A program made the translations under genes and the position numbers. The notes beneath the pieces are model-generated. The model worked only from the letters and a program-made list of their open reading frames with translations. It was not told the DNA's origin and ran no database searches. 64,000 nucleotides of DNA from Vibrio mimicus (GTDB lineage Bacteria > Pseudomonadota > Gammaproteobacteria > Enterobacterales > Vibrionaceae): assembly GCF_019048845.1 (NCBI RefSeq), contig NZ_CP077426.1, positions 605,501 to 669,500 on the forward strand, read 5' to 3'. Below, piece by piece: positions 31,401-40,425 of this stretch (within the stretch, counting starts at the first letter, position 1; every line of letters begins with the position of its first letter).

Positions 31401-32095
31401 ATTTCCAGCAATCTGCACACAGTGAACCCAATACTAAAATCATCCTTGATTTGATGGAAAGTGAGCAGATTGAAAGCGAGTGGCTGCCGGTGTTGCAAGA
31501 GTTGGTTGACACCGTATTGAGCACGCCACTGGATGGTAAAGCGCTGCGCTTACAACAAATTATGGCCGCCCAGCGTCTGACCGAGTTGGAGTTTTTATTG
31601 CCGATCGAAGTGTTGGATGCGCCAACCCTGAATCGCATCACCCAGCGTCACGATCCGCTTTCGGCACATGCAGGTGATCTCGGTTTTCATTCGGTGCAAG
31701 GCATGCTCAAAGGTTTTATCGATCTGGTGTTTCAATATCAAGGGCGTTATTACGTACTGGACTGGAAATCCAACCATTTGGGTGACGATCCTGCGGCGTA
31801 TCACCCACAGCGTTTGGGCAGTGCGATGGCCGATCACCGCTACGATCTGCAATACCAAATTTACGCGTTAGCGCTGCATCGCTTTTTGCGTAGCCGTTTA
31901 GCCCATTACGACTATGAACAACATTTCGGCGGCGTGTTTTATCTCTTTTTACGCGGGATGGATGGCCGCACCGATCAAGGCGTGTTCCACACCAAGCCAA
32001 GCTTGGCCTTGTTAGATGAGTTGGATAGATTGATTGCAGGGCGCGAGCTGGTACAAAGAGCGAGTAAAGCTGGGCAGATGGAGCTTGATTTATGA
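28469..32095 (+). CDS. recB: Exonuclease V (RecBCD) subunit RecB
   Basis: The 1208-residue subunit is a 3'-5' SF1A helicase with a nuclease domain. Helicase motifs: ASAGTGKTYT (Walker A), VVTFTEAATAELRDRI, DEFQDTDPLQYSIF (motif II), GDPKQAIYAFRGADI (motif III) and IHKSKGLEYPLVF (motif V region). The C-terminal RecB nuclease domain has the Asp and Lys of YYVLDWKSNHLG. The stop codon overlaps the recD start (ATGA), so the two are translationally coupled. Confidence 0.96.
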   Translation: MSADSNKLAVTLDTLRFPLHGARLIEASAGTGKTYTIAGLYLRLVLGHGCAETRHAHPLSVDQILVVTFTEAATAELRDRIRRRLHDARLAFARGASEDPLLRSLLAEFTDHNLAVSLLLSAERQMDEAAIFTIHGFCQRMLTQNAFESGSRFENEFVTDESRLKAQVVADYWRRQFYPLPISLANEVRRLWPAPAALLAEIAGYLSGPPVKLTTPLMEGDLAALQQAQIARISEIKQHWLAEREEIEPAITSSDLHKNSQNALLRRLPILDAWAQSETHDLHVPSELEEFTQSGLLAKSKKGNPPQLALFERIEAFLAEPVSLKTPLLVHAIHHCRHWLAKAKSTHHWLSFDDLLTQLSAALDNDDQGLLGERIRALYPVAMIDEFQDTDPLQYSIFSRLYLDYPQCGLLMIGDPKQAIYAFRGADIFTYIKARNQVSAHYTLGTNWRSSAAMVAAVNQVFSSATHPFIYSDDIPFQPVAASPGADKRHWSLEGQVQPALTYWWPEDLDKPQSKTDYYAQMAEACAAQIQHILTASASGAATFHRGEAIEAGDLAVLVRTGNEARMVRDALSQQGIASVYLSNRDSVFASDVAQDIERLLLAVWQPEDERLLRAAVASNLFALTASELDALNNDENEWEQLIAEFRQYRRLWSERGVLPMLRAVLTQRHIAERWLTESEGERWLTDYLHISELLQQATREIDSDQGLLRFLTQAMADAAQGLGGSDEQIQRLESERRLVQIVTIHKSKGLEYPLVFLPFVMSYRESSEGKYYDAESATTWVDLTDNEEALAKADQERLAEDLRLLYVALTRAVYGCFIGIAPLRNGNSSQEPTSAHRSAMGFLLQDGQEGGIEDLRQALLKQCENLPDVAQCPPPERFEQAYQPLQLDERELSARELSQAIDRRWRVTSYSGLVMQSSHARHDPLQDIPLLEVGGFDLDSAQERDGAALESVERSIFNFPRGARPGTFLHSLFEEVDFQQSAHSEPNTKIILDLMESEQIESEWLPVLQELVDTVLSTPLDGKALRLQQIMAAQRLTELEFLLPIEVLDAPTLNRITQRHDPLSAHAGDLGFHSVQGMLKGFIDLVFQYQGRYYVLDWKSNHLGDDPAAYHPQRLGSAMADHRYDLQYQIYALALHRFLRSRLAHYDYEQHFGGVFYLFLRGMDGRTDQGVFHTKPSLALLDELDRLIAGRELVQRASKAGQMELDL

Positions 32096-34212
32096 TGTTT
32101 TGGGATAGCGAAGTAGCGAAACGTCTGCTGGCACAAGGCACGCTGCGTCCTTTGGATGTGCAGTTTGCCCGCTTTATTGGCAAGCAAGCGGTGCTGGCTG
32201 GGCACAACGCTGCAGAAAGTGAGCTTTTGAGTGTACTGAGCGCGGCGTTGAGTGCGGAACTTGGGCGTGGGCACATCTGTTTGCCACTGTGGGATGCACA
32301 GGGTAATCGTTGTGATCTGGCGGCGCTGATTGGCCTCTATGGTGAAGCGAGTTTACAGCACAGTGAACACTGGCTAGCGTTAGATTGGCAAGCCTTACTG
32401 CAAGCCTCGCCGTTGGTGGGGCAACAAGGGGAAGCGGTGCCGTTAATGTTTGATGGCGCAAGGCTCTATCTGCATCGCTATTGGCATTATGAAAAGCAGC
32501 TAGCGGCGCGATTGACTGAGCTGGCCACACCCCAACGTTTAACCAGTGCTGAACTGGCTAACTTGCGTCAACGCCTTGATACCTTATTTGCCCGCGACTA
32601 TTTAGGCTTGTGGCAGGCACTACAGCAAAAGCCGCTGAGTTCGGTCGAGCGGATTCAACTGCTGAATGATCGATTGGATGTGGTGGATTCGGACGATCTG
32701 GATTGGCCGGCCATTGAAGCCGTGGTCGAAAAAGCGCAGCGCGCGGCAGATTTGCAACCGTTAGAACAACTGATTCCGCTCACTCACTGTTTAAACTGGC
32801 AAAAAGTGGCGGCGGCCATCGCGCTCACGTGCCGTTTTGCGGTGATTTCCGGTGGGCCGGGAACCGGCAAAACCACCACAGTGACCAAGCTGTTGGCGGC
32901 ACTGATTAGTCAGAGTATGGCGCAAGGTAAAGTGCCAGAGATCAAATTGATCGCCCCAACCGGCAAAGCTGCGGCGCGTTTAACCGAATCGATGGGTAAA
33001 GCGGTGAGTCAGCTGGCGATAGAGCCTGAGATCGCCGCGGCGATCCCGAGCACTTCCAGCACCATTCACCGTTTGCTTGGCGCGATTCCGGGCAGCGCCG
33101 AGTTTCGTCATCACGCACGTAACCCACTCCATCTAGATTTGTTGGTGGTCGATGAAGCGTCCATGGTCGATCTGCCTTTGATGGTGAAACTGGTCGAAGC
33201 GTTGCCGAAGCACGCTCGTTTGATTTTGCTGGGCGATAAAGATCAGTTGGCCTCGGTAGAAGCAGGGGCTGTGCTCGGTGATATTTGCACCTTCCTGAGT
33301 CAAGGTTACGGCTATGAGCAGGGGGCGCAGTTGGCTGAGCTGACAGGGTTTTCCTCCTTGCGCCAAACTGCCAGTAAAACGGTAAACCCGGTGGCGGACT
33401 GTTTATGCATGCTGCAAAAAAGCTACCGTTTTGATGCGCGCTCTGGCATTGGTCAATTGGCGAAAGCGATCAACAGCGGATCTCCGGCGCGCGTTGAAGC
33501 AGTGTGGCAACAGTCGTTCAGCGATATTGAACATTTTGCCCTTAGTGGCGAGCATTATCAGCAACTGCTGCAAACGTTGGTACAGGCTTATCGTCCTTAT
33601 CTGAGCTTGCTTAATCAGCCAACTGAGCAATTTCAGTCGACCCAACAAACCATGCTCACACTCGCCAAATCAGCACTCGATGCGTTTAGTCGCTGCCGAT
33701 TATTGTGCGCGTTACGTGAAGGCGATTTTGGGGGGATGGGGCTGAACACTCGCATCGAGCGGGCGTTGAATGCTCACAAGCTGATTAAAACGCAAGAAGA
33801 GATCTGGTATCACGGGCGGCCGATCATGGTCACGCGTAACGATCATGGTCTGGGTTTATACAATGGCGATATTGGCTTGTGTATGCGCGATCGCGAGGAT
33901 GAACAGGGCAGACTGAAAGTCTATTTTGAGTTGCCTGATGGCAGCATTAAAGCCGTGTTGCCGAGCCGAGTCCCGCAACATGAAACGGCGTATGCGATGA
34001 CCATACATAAATCACAAGGCAGTGAATTTGATTTAACTTTGCTCATTTTGCCGCCGGACTACAGTCCGATCCTGACACGCGAGCTGGTTTATACCGGTAT
34101 TACTCGGGCAAAAAAACAACTCAAATTGTATTGCGATAACAAGGTGTTGCAGCGGGCGATTAAAGTGAAAACGCAAAGGGCAAGTGGGTTAGTGGCGAGG
34201 TTGGTGCAGTAA
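32092..34212 (+). CDS. recD: Exonuclease V (RecBCD) subunit RecD
   Basis: The 706-residue SF1B 5'-3' helicase completes RecBCD. It has an N-terminal domain that contacts RecC, then Walker A SGGPGTGKTTTVTKLLAAL, LIAPTGKAAARLTESMGKA, motif II LLVVDEASMVDLPL, GDKDQLASVEAGAVLGD, and the C-terminal SH3-like motif AMTIHKSQGSEFD with VYTGITRAKKQL. It overlaps recB by 4 bases. E. coli RecD is shorter (608); the extra length includes an insertion near 420-440. Confidence 0.95.
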   Translation: MMFWDSEVAKRLLAQGTLRPLDVQFARFIGKQAVLAGHNAAESELLSVLSAALSAELGRGHICLPLWDAQGNRCDLAALIGLYGEASLQHSEHWLALDWQALLQASPLVGQQGEAVPLMFDGARLYLHRYWHYEKQLAARLTELATPQRLTSAELANLRQRLDTLFARDYLGLWQALQQKPLSSVERIQLLNDRLDVVDSDDLDWPAIEAVVEKAQRAADLQPLEQLIPLTHCLNWQKVAAAIALTCRFAVISGGPGTGKTTTVTKLLAALISQSMAQGKVPEIKLIAPTGKAAARLTESMGKAVSQLAIEPEIAAAIPSTSSTIHRLLGAIPGSAEFRHHARNPLHLDLLVVDEASMVDLPLMVKLVEALPKHARLILLGDKDQLASVEAGAVLGDICTFLSQGYGYEQGAQLAELTGFSSLRQTASKTVNPVADCLCMLQKSYRFDARSGIGQLAKAINSGSPARVEAVWQQSFSDIEHFALSGEHYQQLLQTLVQAYRPYLSLLNQPTEQFQSTQQTMLTLAKSALDAFSRCRLLCALREGDFGGMGLNTRIERALNAHKLIKTQEEIWYHGRPIMVTRNDHGLGLYNGDIGLCMRDREDEQGRLKVYFELPDGSIKAVLPSRVPQHETAYAMTIHKSQGSEFDLTLLILPPDYSPILTRELVYTGITRAKKQLKLYCDNKVLQRAIKVKTQRASGLVARLVQ

Positions 34213-34659
34213 ATGCTCCGCCAATCCATGGCGGCACAGCATTAGACGTTCGCAAAAGCTTTGGTAAAAGTGATACTGCGGATCTGGTAACGTTTACAAG
34301 ATTCTAGGAGGAAAGTTTTTAAATTGTCACTGGCGGGAAACACACAGTGCACATCGACTCCTGAGAGAAACTCTGCGTCAGCCATATCCCAGAAGCTTTG
34401 TAGAGAGTTACAAATAACGGTTTTCATAGACGATTTGCTCTTAGATACATGATGAATGTAGTAGTAAAAGCAATCCATGCGTGAATTGAGAGAGGTCTCA
34501 AGTGTCAAATCCTGACAATATTGCTGAACAACATTTAATCAAAAACGCGCGCATTCTATCGACCTCTTACCTAAAATAAAAGCGAAAAATGCACAAAAAA
34601 GATGCAACAAAGTGCATTAATATTTCATATCTTTTCATATGCATTTCAAGCTGTTGAAT
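34213..34659. other. Gap recD / argA
   Basis: The 447 bp between convergent recD and argA begins with a hairpin (34213-34242; arms ATGCT-CCGCCA and TGGCGG-CAC-AGCAT) that has no T-run. It also contains a doubtful leftward frame (34242-34478). The last 150 bp before the argA stop are AT-rich with no coding signal. Confidence 0.5.
34242..34478 (-). CDS. Hypothetical protein downstream of argA
   Basis: This is a leftward frame of 78 residues from ATG 34478 (61 from an inner ATG at 34427, MKTVICNSLQSFWDMAD). It reads like real coding sequence, with mixed hydrophobic and charged residues (DVHCVFPASDNLKTFLLESC). No family is recognised. A longer TTG-started version exists but that TTG lies in a TTGACA that may be a -35 element. 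It may be expressed from its own promoter or read through from argA (182 bp). Confidence 0.35.
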   Translation of the reverse strand: MDCFYYYIHHVSKSKSSMKTVICNSLQSFWDMADAEFLSGVDVHCVFPASDNLKTFLLESCKRYQIRSITFTKAFANV

Positions 34660-35997
34660 TTAAAGTGGCAGCATCAAAATTTTTGAGCGGCGTTGGTAGT
34701 TGTATAAGCTCTTTTTGGCCATCGGCAGTGCTTCGACATCGGCTTCAATAAAGCCTTGTTCGCGGAACCAGTGCGTGCTGTGAGTAGTCAGCACAAACAG
34801 GTGACGAATGCCCATCTGCTTTGCTTGATGCTTGGTGTGCACCAACAAATGCAGGCCACGGTGACCATCACGATATTCAGGATGAATGGCCACACAAGCC
34901 ATCTCTGCCATCCGTTCTTCTGGGTAGGGGTAGAGTGCCGAGCAACCAATCACTAAACCATCTTTGTCGATGATGGTGAACTTGTGGATCTCTTGCTCCA
35001 GTTGCTCACGAGAGCGACGAACCAGAATGCCTTGTTCTTCCAACGGACGAATCAAATCAAAAATACCGCCGATATCATCAATCGTCGCTTGGCGGATCTG
35101 CTCCGCACTCGCCATCACAATTTGAGTACCGATACCATCAAACGAGAACAGCTCTTGGATCAGCGCGCCATCTTCTTTGTAACTCACCAAGTGGCTGCGT
35201 GGCACACCCGCGCGGCAGGCTTTTAAAGCGGCGCGCAAAAAACGCATGGTGCTGAAACACTCTTCATCATCTGGCGCGCACTCTTGCTCCATGCTTTTGA
35301 CGAGGCGTTCAACATCGCTCGGGAAGAGTTCGGCAATCGCGTTGCCTTTGCTATCAATGATCCCTTGCTGTGGGCAGAAACCGATCAGCTTGTCGGCTTT
35401 AAGTTTAATCGCCACTTGCGTAGCCACTTCCTCGGAAAGCAGATTGAAACACTCACCCGTGACAGAGCTGGCAATCGGGCCAAGCAGAACAATCGAACCT
35501 AAATCCAACATGCGGTTGATGCCTTCTACATCAATCCGGCGAATGCGTCCGCTGTGGCAGTAATCGACACCATCATCTATACCTAGTGGTTGAGAGATGA
35601 TGAAATTGCCGCTCACAACGTTGAGCTGAGTGCCCGCCATCGGCGTATTGTTGAGGCTCATAGAAAGACGCGCAGTGATCGCATGCTGCAGTTGTCCAGC
35701 GGCTTGCATTACTAAACCGAGTGAAGATTCGTCGGTAATCCGAACCCCTTTATGGTAAGGCGTATCTCGCTGATTTCTCTCAAGGATTTGATTGATTTGT
35801 GGACGAGCGCCGTGCACCAGTACGATTTTTACGCCAAGGCTGTGCAGCAAAGCGATGTCGCTAATGATGTTGGGGAAGTTTTTATCGGCAATGGCTTCTC
35901 CTCCCAGCATGACGACCATGGTTTTTCCACGGTGGGCGTTAACATAGGGCGCTGACTGGCGAAATCCTTTGACGAGAGCAGTACTGCGAATTTTCAC
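34660..35997 (-). CDS. argA: N-acetylglutamate synthase
   Basis: The 445-residue enzyme makes N-acetylglutamate, the first step of arginine synthesis. It has an amino-acid-kinase domain ([23 protein letters not shown], about 25-280), inhibited by arginine in the family, and a C-terminal GNAT domain ([30 protein letters not shown]). GTG 35997 ([20 protein letters not shown]) is chosen: AAGGA precedes it by 9 bases, and the longer start would run into the ARG-box region. Tandem ARG boxes lie just upstream, so ArgR repression is expected. Confidence 0.94.
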   Translation of the reverse strand: MKIRSTALVKGFRQSAPYVNAHRGKTMVVMLGGEAIADKNFPNIISDIALLHSLGVKIVLVHGARPQINQILERNQRDTPYHKGVRITDESSLGLVMQAAGQLQHAITARLSMSLNNTPMAGTQLNVVSGNFIISQPLGIDDGVDYCHSGRIRRIDVEGINRMLDLGSIVLLGPIASSVTGECFNLLSEEVATQVAIKLKADKLIGFCPQQGIIDSKGNAIAELFPSDVERLVKSMEQECAPDDEECFSTMRFLRAALKACRAGVPRSHLVSYKEDGALIQELFSFDGIGTQIVMASAEQIRQATIDDIGGIFDLIRPLEEQGILVRRSREQLEQEIHKFTIIDKDGLVIGCSALYPYPEERMAEMACVAIHPEYRDGHRGLHLLVHTKHQAKQMGIRHLFVLTTHSTHWFREQGFIEADVEALPMAKKSLYNYQRRSKILMLPL

Positions 35998-36011
35998 GGC
36001 TGAACATCCTT

Positions 36012-36050
36012 GGTGTTTAAATATGCGCAAATAATGACTTTTTATTCTTT
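36012..36050. promoter_or_regulatory. Tandem ARG boxes at argA
   Basis: AATGACTTTTTATTCTTT (36033-36050) matches 16 of 18 positions of the ArgR consensus WNTGAATWWWWATTCANW. A weaker box (36012-36029, about 13 of 18) lies exactly 3 bp away, the spacing usual for ArgR hexamer sites. Confidence 0.6.
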
Positions 36051-36199
36051 TTTGGGCAAGCGGTTTTTTATATGACCGGATGAGAAACCAACCTATTTCA
36101 AATCCTGTTCATGCAGATTAGAACGGATGCAAAACAGCGGTATGACAAAACCGTGAACTGTGATGAGTCGTAATGGCTGAGTTATCGAGTTGAGCCAAG

Positions 36200-36616
36200 A
36201 TGGTGAAAGCAAAACATCAAGCGAGCCGAAAAAATATTGGCCTAAGCAAAGAGCGCTTACTGCTGTTAATTGCTCTATTGGGTACGGTTTACGTTTTTAT
36301 GCTGTACAGCAATATTTTTGGACGATTGCAGGATCAGTGGTTTCCGAAATCGGAGCTGTATGGTTTGTGGATAGAGCAAAATGTTGCCCCATACGCCGCA
36401 CAGAAGATAACGATCAGCTCACAAGGCGTGGTAATGAATGGAAGGTTGGTAACTACTCACTTTGAGTACAATGGGAATCTGCTGGAGTTTATGGTTAATG
36501 ACCAGAAGTATGAATTCGACATCCTGTTAGAGAAGAAAATCATGAAGCAACATTCATCATCAAATTATCAAGCTGTCTACCAATTGTCAGAAAACGTAAA
36601 AAATAACCGTTATTAA
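36200..36616 (+). CDS. DUF2850 family protein, single-pass membrane
   Basis: This 138-residue protein has one membrane helix near the N-terminus (LLLLIALLGTVYVFMLY, about 20-36) and an extracytoplasmic domain of about 100 residues. I recognise it as a Vibrio DUF2850 protein (ELYGLWIEQNVAPYAAQKI). The function is unknown. It is divergent from argA and lies 70 bp before mltA, so it may be expressed with mltA. Confidence 0.6.
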   Translation: MVKAKHQASRKNIGLSKERLLLLIALLGTVYVFMLYSNIFGRLQDQWFPKSELYGLWIEQNVAPYAAQKITISSQGVVMNGRLVTTHFEYNGNLLEFMVNDQKYEFDILLEKKIMKQHSSSNYQAVYQLSENVKNNRY

Positions 36617-36686
36617 CAAAACCTCAATTGCACTGTTACGTTGAGTTTGTCATCCTCTTGGCAAACTCAAACCATGGATCTCTTTT

Positions 36687-37793
36687 GTGAGTAAACGTCT
36701 TCTTTCTCTTGTTAGTTTGGCGCTGTTATTTGGTTGTGCACAACAATCGACGGATCGCGCACAGCAATACCAACAACAAACTTTCCCGCAAATTCTCAAC
36801 CGTGCCGATGTGGTTGAATCGAACAAACCACGCGACTATACCGAATTCAGCAAACAAAGTGACTTGGTGGTACAAGGCTCAGCTTCGTTGGCTAAACTTT
36901 ATCAGCCTCTGTATGAGCAGTTGAATGAGTGGGTACTACAAAGTGGTGACCCAGCAACACTGGCTCAATTTGGTATTCAAGCCGCTCAGTTGGGGGGCGG
37001 TGATAAGCAAGGCAATGTGCTGTTCACTGGCTATTTTTCGCCTGTTATGGAACTGAGGCATCAGCCAGATAGTGAATTCAAATACCCTGTTTATGGATTG
37101 CCAAAGTGTAATAAAGAGTGCCCAACCCGCAGTGAGATTTATCAAGGCGCGCTGGAAGGTAAAGGCTTGGAATTGGGTTATGCCGCCAACTTGATTGATC
37201 CGTTTATCATGGAAGTGCAGGGCAGTGGTTTTGTGCATTTTGGTGATGACGATACTTTGGAATACTTCGCTTACGCCGGAAAAAACAACAAAGCCTATGT
37301 GAGCATTGGTAAAGTGCTGATTGAGCGCGGTTTGGTTGAGCGAGAGAAAATGTCGCTCAAAGCGATCAAAGATTGGGTGCTTGCTAACGATGAAGAAACG
37401 GTACGTGAACTGCTTGAGCAGAACCCTTCTTTTGTATTCTTCAAACCACGTGCAGCCGCTCCAGTAACCGGAAGTGCAGGGATTCAGTTATTGCCGATGG
37501 CATCGGTTGCGGGTGATCGTTCGATTTTCCCAATGGGTACGCCTATTTTGGCTGAAGTGCCACTACTGAATGCGGATGGTACTTGGTCTGGCGCACATCA
37601 ACTGCGTTTGTTGATCGTGCTCGATACGGGTGGTGCGGTAAAACAAAACCATCTCGACTTGTACCACGGCATGGGGCCACGTGCTGGGTTAGAGGCGGGG
37701 CACTATAAGCACTTTGGTCGTGTGTGGAAGCTCGGGTTAGAAAATTCGCCCACCCAAGCACCGTGGGCATTGCCGCCGGAAAAACAAAAATAG
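36687..37793 (+). CDS. mltA: Membrane-bound lytic murein transglycosylase A
   Basis: The 368-residue outer-membrane lipoprotein cleaves peptidoglycan glycan strands to 1,6-anhydro-muropeptides. A type II signal ends at the lipobox LLFGC (Cys17). The MltA catalytic region includes GNVLFTGYFSP, MEVQGSGFVHF and the C-terminal LLIVLDTGGAVKQNHLDLY, whose Asp is the catalytic residue. Start is GTG with GGAT upstream. A strong terminator follows at 37836. Confidence 0.93.
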   Translation: MSKRLLSLVSLALLFGCAQQSTDRAQQYQQQTFPQILNRADVVESNKPRDYTEFSKQSDLVVQGSASLAKLYQPLYEQLNEWVLQSGDPATLAQFGIQAAQLGGGDKQGNVLFTGYFSPVMELRHQPDSEFKYPVYGLPKCNKECPTRSEIYQGALEGKGLELGYAANLIDPFIMEVQGSGFVHFGDDDTLEYFAYAGKNNKAYVSIGKVLIERGLVEREKMSLKAIKDWVLANDEETVRELLEQNPSFVFFKPRAAAPVTGSAGIQLLPMASVAGDRSIFPMGTPILAEVPLLNADGTWSGAHQLRLLIVLDTGGAVKQNHLDLYHGMGPRAGLEAGHYKHFGRVWKLGLENSPTQAPWALPPEKQK

Positions 37794-37835
37794 TTTTGCC
37801 GCTATTGAGTGGGTGGCAAACTGGACATTCTTGTG

Positions 37836-37867
37836 AAGAGTGCGTATAAATCGCACTCTTTATTTTT
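37836..37867 (+). terminator. Terminator of mltA
   Basis: Nine-base-pair perfect stem AAGAGTGCG / CGCACTCTT (37836-37844, 37852-37860), followed by TATTTTT. Confidence 0.9.
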
Positions 37868-37889
37868 CAGCTAGAGTGGAAATGTGGTT

Positions 37890-38705
37890 ATGCGTGAACT
37901 CGATACTCCTGCCTCCGACAGTTACAACCAACGTTTTGGTGGTACGCGCCGTTTGTATGGTTATAGCGAAGTCGACATTTTACGTGCCGCGCACGTGTGT
38001 GTGATTGGGATTGGTGGTGTAGGTTCATGGGCCGTTGAAGCTCTGGCTCGAACCGGTATTGGCGAGTTGACCCTAATCGATATGGATGATGTGTGTGTCA
38101 CTAACATCAACCGTCAAATCCATGCCATGACGGGTACGGTTGGCAAAAGCAAAATCGAAGTGATGGCAGAGCGTGTAAAACTCATCAACCCAGAGTGCAA
38201 AGTCAATTTGGTGGATGATTTCATCACGCCGGATAATCAGCATCTTTATCTAAGCAAATCGTTTGATTATGTGTTGGATGCGATTGATAGCTTGAAAGCC
38301 AAAGCTTCTCTGTTGGCGTATTGTCGCAGCAATAAAATCAAAGTGATCACTGTAGGTGGTGCGGGCGGACAAACCGATCCCACCCAAATTACTGTGGCGG
38401 ATTTAACCAAGACGATTCAAGACCCACTGGCGAAGAAGCTCAAAGATCGCCTGCGTCAGCACCACAACTTCCCAACCAATCCAGCGCGTAAATTTGGTAT
38501 TGATTGTGTGTTCTCGACCGAACAACTCAAATACCCTCAAGCGGATGGTTCGGTATGTGCCACCAAATCAACCGCGGAAGGGCCAAAACGTATGGATTGC
38601 GCCAGCGGATTTGGCGCTGCAACGGTAGTGACTGCTACTTTTGGCTTTGTCGCGGTGGCGCGTATAGTCGATAAACTGATTCAAAAGCATAAAGTGAAGG
38701 CGTAA
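37890..38705 (+). CDS. tcdA: tRNA threonylcarbamoyladenosine dehydratase (CsdL/TcdA)
   Basis: This E1-like ATP-dependent enzyme converts t6A37 of tRNA to its cyclic form ct6A37. It has 271 residues from ATG 37890. The adenylation motif GIGGVGSWAVEALAR (about 41-55), DMDDVCVTNINRQIHA and the C-terminal CSTE-like region CATKSTAEGPKRMDC are visible. A GTG two codons upstream is also possible. It is followed by csdE (gap 4 bp), whose product in E. coli is a sulfur-acceptor partner in the same modification. Confidence 0.92.
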   Translation: MRELDTPASDSYNQRFGGTRRLYGYSEVDILRAAHVCVIGIGGVGSWAVEALARTGIGELTLIDMDDVCVTNINRQIHAMTGTVGKSKIEVMAERVKLINPECKVNLVDDFITPDNQHLYLSKSFDYVLDAIDSLKAKASLLAYCRSNKIKVITVGGAGGQTDPTQITVADLTKTIQDPLAKKLKDRLRQHHNFPTNPARKFGIDCVFSTEQLKYPQADGSVCATKSTAEGPKRMDCASGFGAATVVTATFGFVAVARIVDKLIQKHKVKA

Positions 38706-38709
38706 TAGG

Positions 38710-39144
38710 ATGATGAGTCAATTTCCAGCTCATCCCTTTGGTGATGAAATTAATGCACAAACCATCTTAGAGACCATGCAAACTCTGCACGGTTGGGAAG
38801 ACCGTTATCGCCAGATCATTCAATGGGGTAAGCTGCTGCCAGTGATGCCAGAAGTGCTGAAAAGTGAGCAAGTTCTTGTCTCTGGCTGTGAAAGCGAAGT
38901 GTGGCTAGTGGCAGAGCAGCAAGGTGAGCAGTGGTTTTTCTGCGCGGATTCCGATGCACGGATTGTGCGCGGTTTGATTGCGATTGTGTTGGCTGCGCTG
39001 AATGGCAAAACTTCTGCAGAAATTAGCGCATTTTCTATGGATGACTATTTTGCCCAGCTTGGTTTGCTGGCGCATTTAAGCCCATCACGCGGTAATGGCT
39101 TGCAAGCGATTGTCGCGACGATTCAGGCCAAGGCACATCACTAA
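38710..39144 (+). CDS. csdE: CsdE, SufE-type sulfur acceptor
   Basis: The 144-residue SufE-fold protein takes persulfide sulfur from CsdA. The acceptor cysteine is in LVSGCESEVWL (Cys59 or so). It is co-transcribed with tcdA, and converges on csdA across a strong terminator. The tcdA-csdE-csdA cluster matches the CSD system known from E. coli. Confidence 0.92.
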   Translation: MMSQFPAHPFGDEINAQTILETMQTLHGWEDRYRQIIQWGKLLPVMPEVLKSEQVLVSGCESEVWLVAEQQGEQWFFCADSDARIVRGLIAIVLAALNGKTSAEISAFSMDDYFAQLGLLAHLSPSRGNGLQAIVATIQAKAHH

Positions 39145-39163
39145 CGACATACTTTTTCCAATC

Positions 39164-39193
39164 AAAAGAGCCTCATAGTCATGAGGCTCTTTT
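39164..39193. terminator. Bidirectional terminator csdE / csdA
   Basis: A 13-bp perfect stem AAAAGAGCCTCAT / ATGAGGCTCTTTT with loop AGTC has an A-run left and a T-run right. Confidence 0.95.
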
Positions 39194-39213
39194 GCTATCA
39201 GGGCTGCCGATGT

Positions 39214-40425
39214 TTACAGCAAATCGACCGCTTTATGGATGGCGGCGACCAAGCGTTCCACCTCTTCTGCGGTGTTGTACACTCCGAAAGAAATTCGCAC
39301 TGTCCCTTTTACGCCAAACGCATCCATCAAAGGATGAGCACAATGGTGCCCCGCACGAACGGCAATCCCTTGTTGATCGAGCAAGGTAGCGAGGTCTTGA
39401 TGATGGACACCATCCATCACTAAGCTCAGCACGCTGGCCTTGGGTTGATAACCGAGCACGCGAATTTCATCGATTTGTGAGATCGCTTGGTAAGCCTGAT
39501 GTTGCAGTTGCTGTAAGTGTGCTTCAACGGTTTCACGACCAAGATTCTGATACCAAGCAATCGCCGTAGCGAGGGCAACAGCACCTGCCACATTTGGCGT
39601 ACCTGCTTCAAATTTGCCGGGTAGGCCAGCAAAGGTAGTACCCTCAAACGAGACTTTTTCGACCATCTTGCCGCCGCCATGCCAAGGTGGCATGGTTTCT
39701 AAAAGCTCAGTTTTGCCATACAGCACACCAATGCCGGCTGGCGCATACAGCTTATGGCCGGAGAAAACATAAAAATCCGCATCCAGTGCGTGAACATTCA
39801 CGATTTCATGGACTATGCCTTGGGCACCATCCACCACCACAATCGCACCTTGCTGATGCGCGGCTTGGATTACCGCTTCAATCGGCTGACGAGTTCCCGT
39901 GACATTAGTGACATGAGCGAGAGCAACGATCTTGCAGCGCGGTGACAGCATTTGCTGAAAGGCTTCAAGACCAAATTCACCGCTAGGCATCATCGGGATT
40001 TTGACCACTTTCGCGCCCGTTTGCTCAGCGACCATTTGCCACGGCACTATGTTGGCGTGGTGTTCGGTTTCACTGACCAAAATCTCATCGCCAGCTTGCA
40101 ATGTGCTGCGGGCATAACTTTGCGCGATGAGATTGAGTGCTTCGGTGGCGCCACGCGTCCAGATAATATTTTTGCTGCTTGGCGCACCGATAAACTGTGC
40201 GACTTGCTCACGCGCGCCTTCAAATTGGCTGGTGGCTTGCGCCGTCAAACTGTGGCTACCGCGATGCACATTGGCATTGTGCTGGCTGTAGTAGTGGCTG
40301 ATCGCATCGATCACACACTGCGGTTTTTGCGTAGTGGCCGCACTGTCGAGATAGACCAGTGGGTTGCCGTTGACGGTTTGTTGCAGCGCCGGAAATTGCG
40401 TGCGGATTGCATCAAGATTGAGCAT
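39214..40425 (-). CDS. csdA: Cysteine desulfurase CsdA (SufS-type)
   Basis: The 403-residue pyridoxal-phosphate enzyme removes sulfur from cysteine to form alanine and a persulfide. The PLP lysine is in VFSGHKLYAPAG and the active-site cysteine is in RAGHHCAHPLMDAFG. It passes sulfur to CsdE. It overlaps the 3' end of yajL by 14 bases and probably shares its transcript. ATG 40425 is preferred to a TTG one codon upstream. Confidence 0.93.
   Translation of the reverse strand: MLNLDAIRTQFPALQQTVNGNPLVYLDSAATTQKPQCVIDAISHYYSQHNANVHRGSHSLTAQATSQFEGAREQVAQFIGAPSSKNIIWTRGATEALNLIAQSYARSTLQAGDEILVSETEHHANIVPWQMVAEQTGAKVVKIPMMPSGEFGLEAFQQMLSPRCKIVALAHVTNVTGTRQPIEAVIQAAHQQGAIVVVDGAQGIVHEIVNVHALDADFYVFSGHKLYAPAGIGVLYGKTELLETMPPWHGGGKMVEKVSFEGTTFAGLPGKFEAGTPNVAGAVALATAIAWYQNLGRETVEAHLQQLQHQAYQAISQIDEIRVLGYQPKASVLSLVMDGVHHQDLATLLDQQGIAVRAGHHCAHPLMDAFGVKGTVRISFGVYNTAEEVERLVAAIHKAVDLL

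Noticed and set aside
36190..36465. Alternative frame overlapping the DUF2850 gene
   Set aside because: The DUF2850 frame has a proper membrane helix and family match; the other frame does not.
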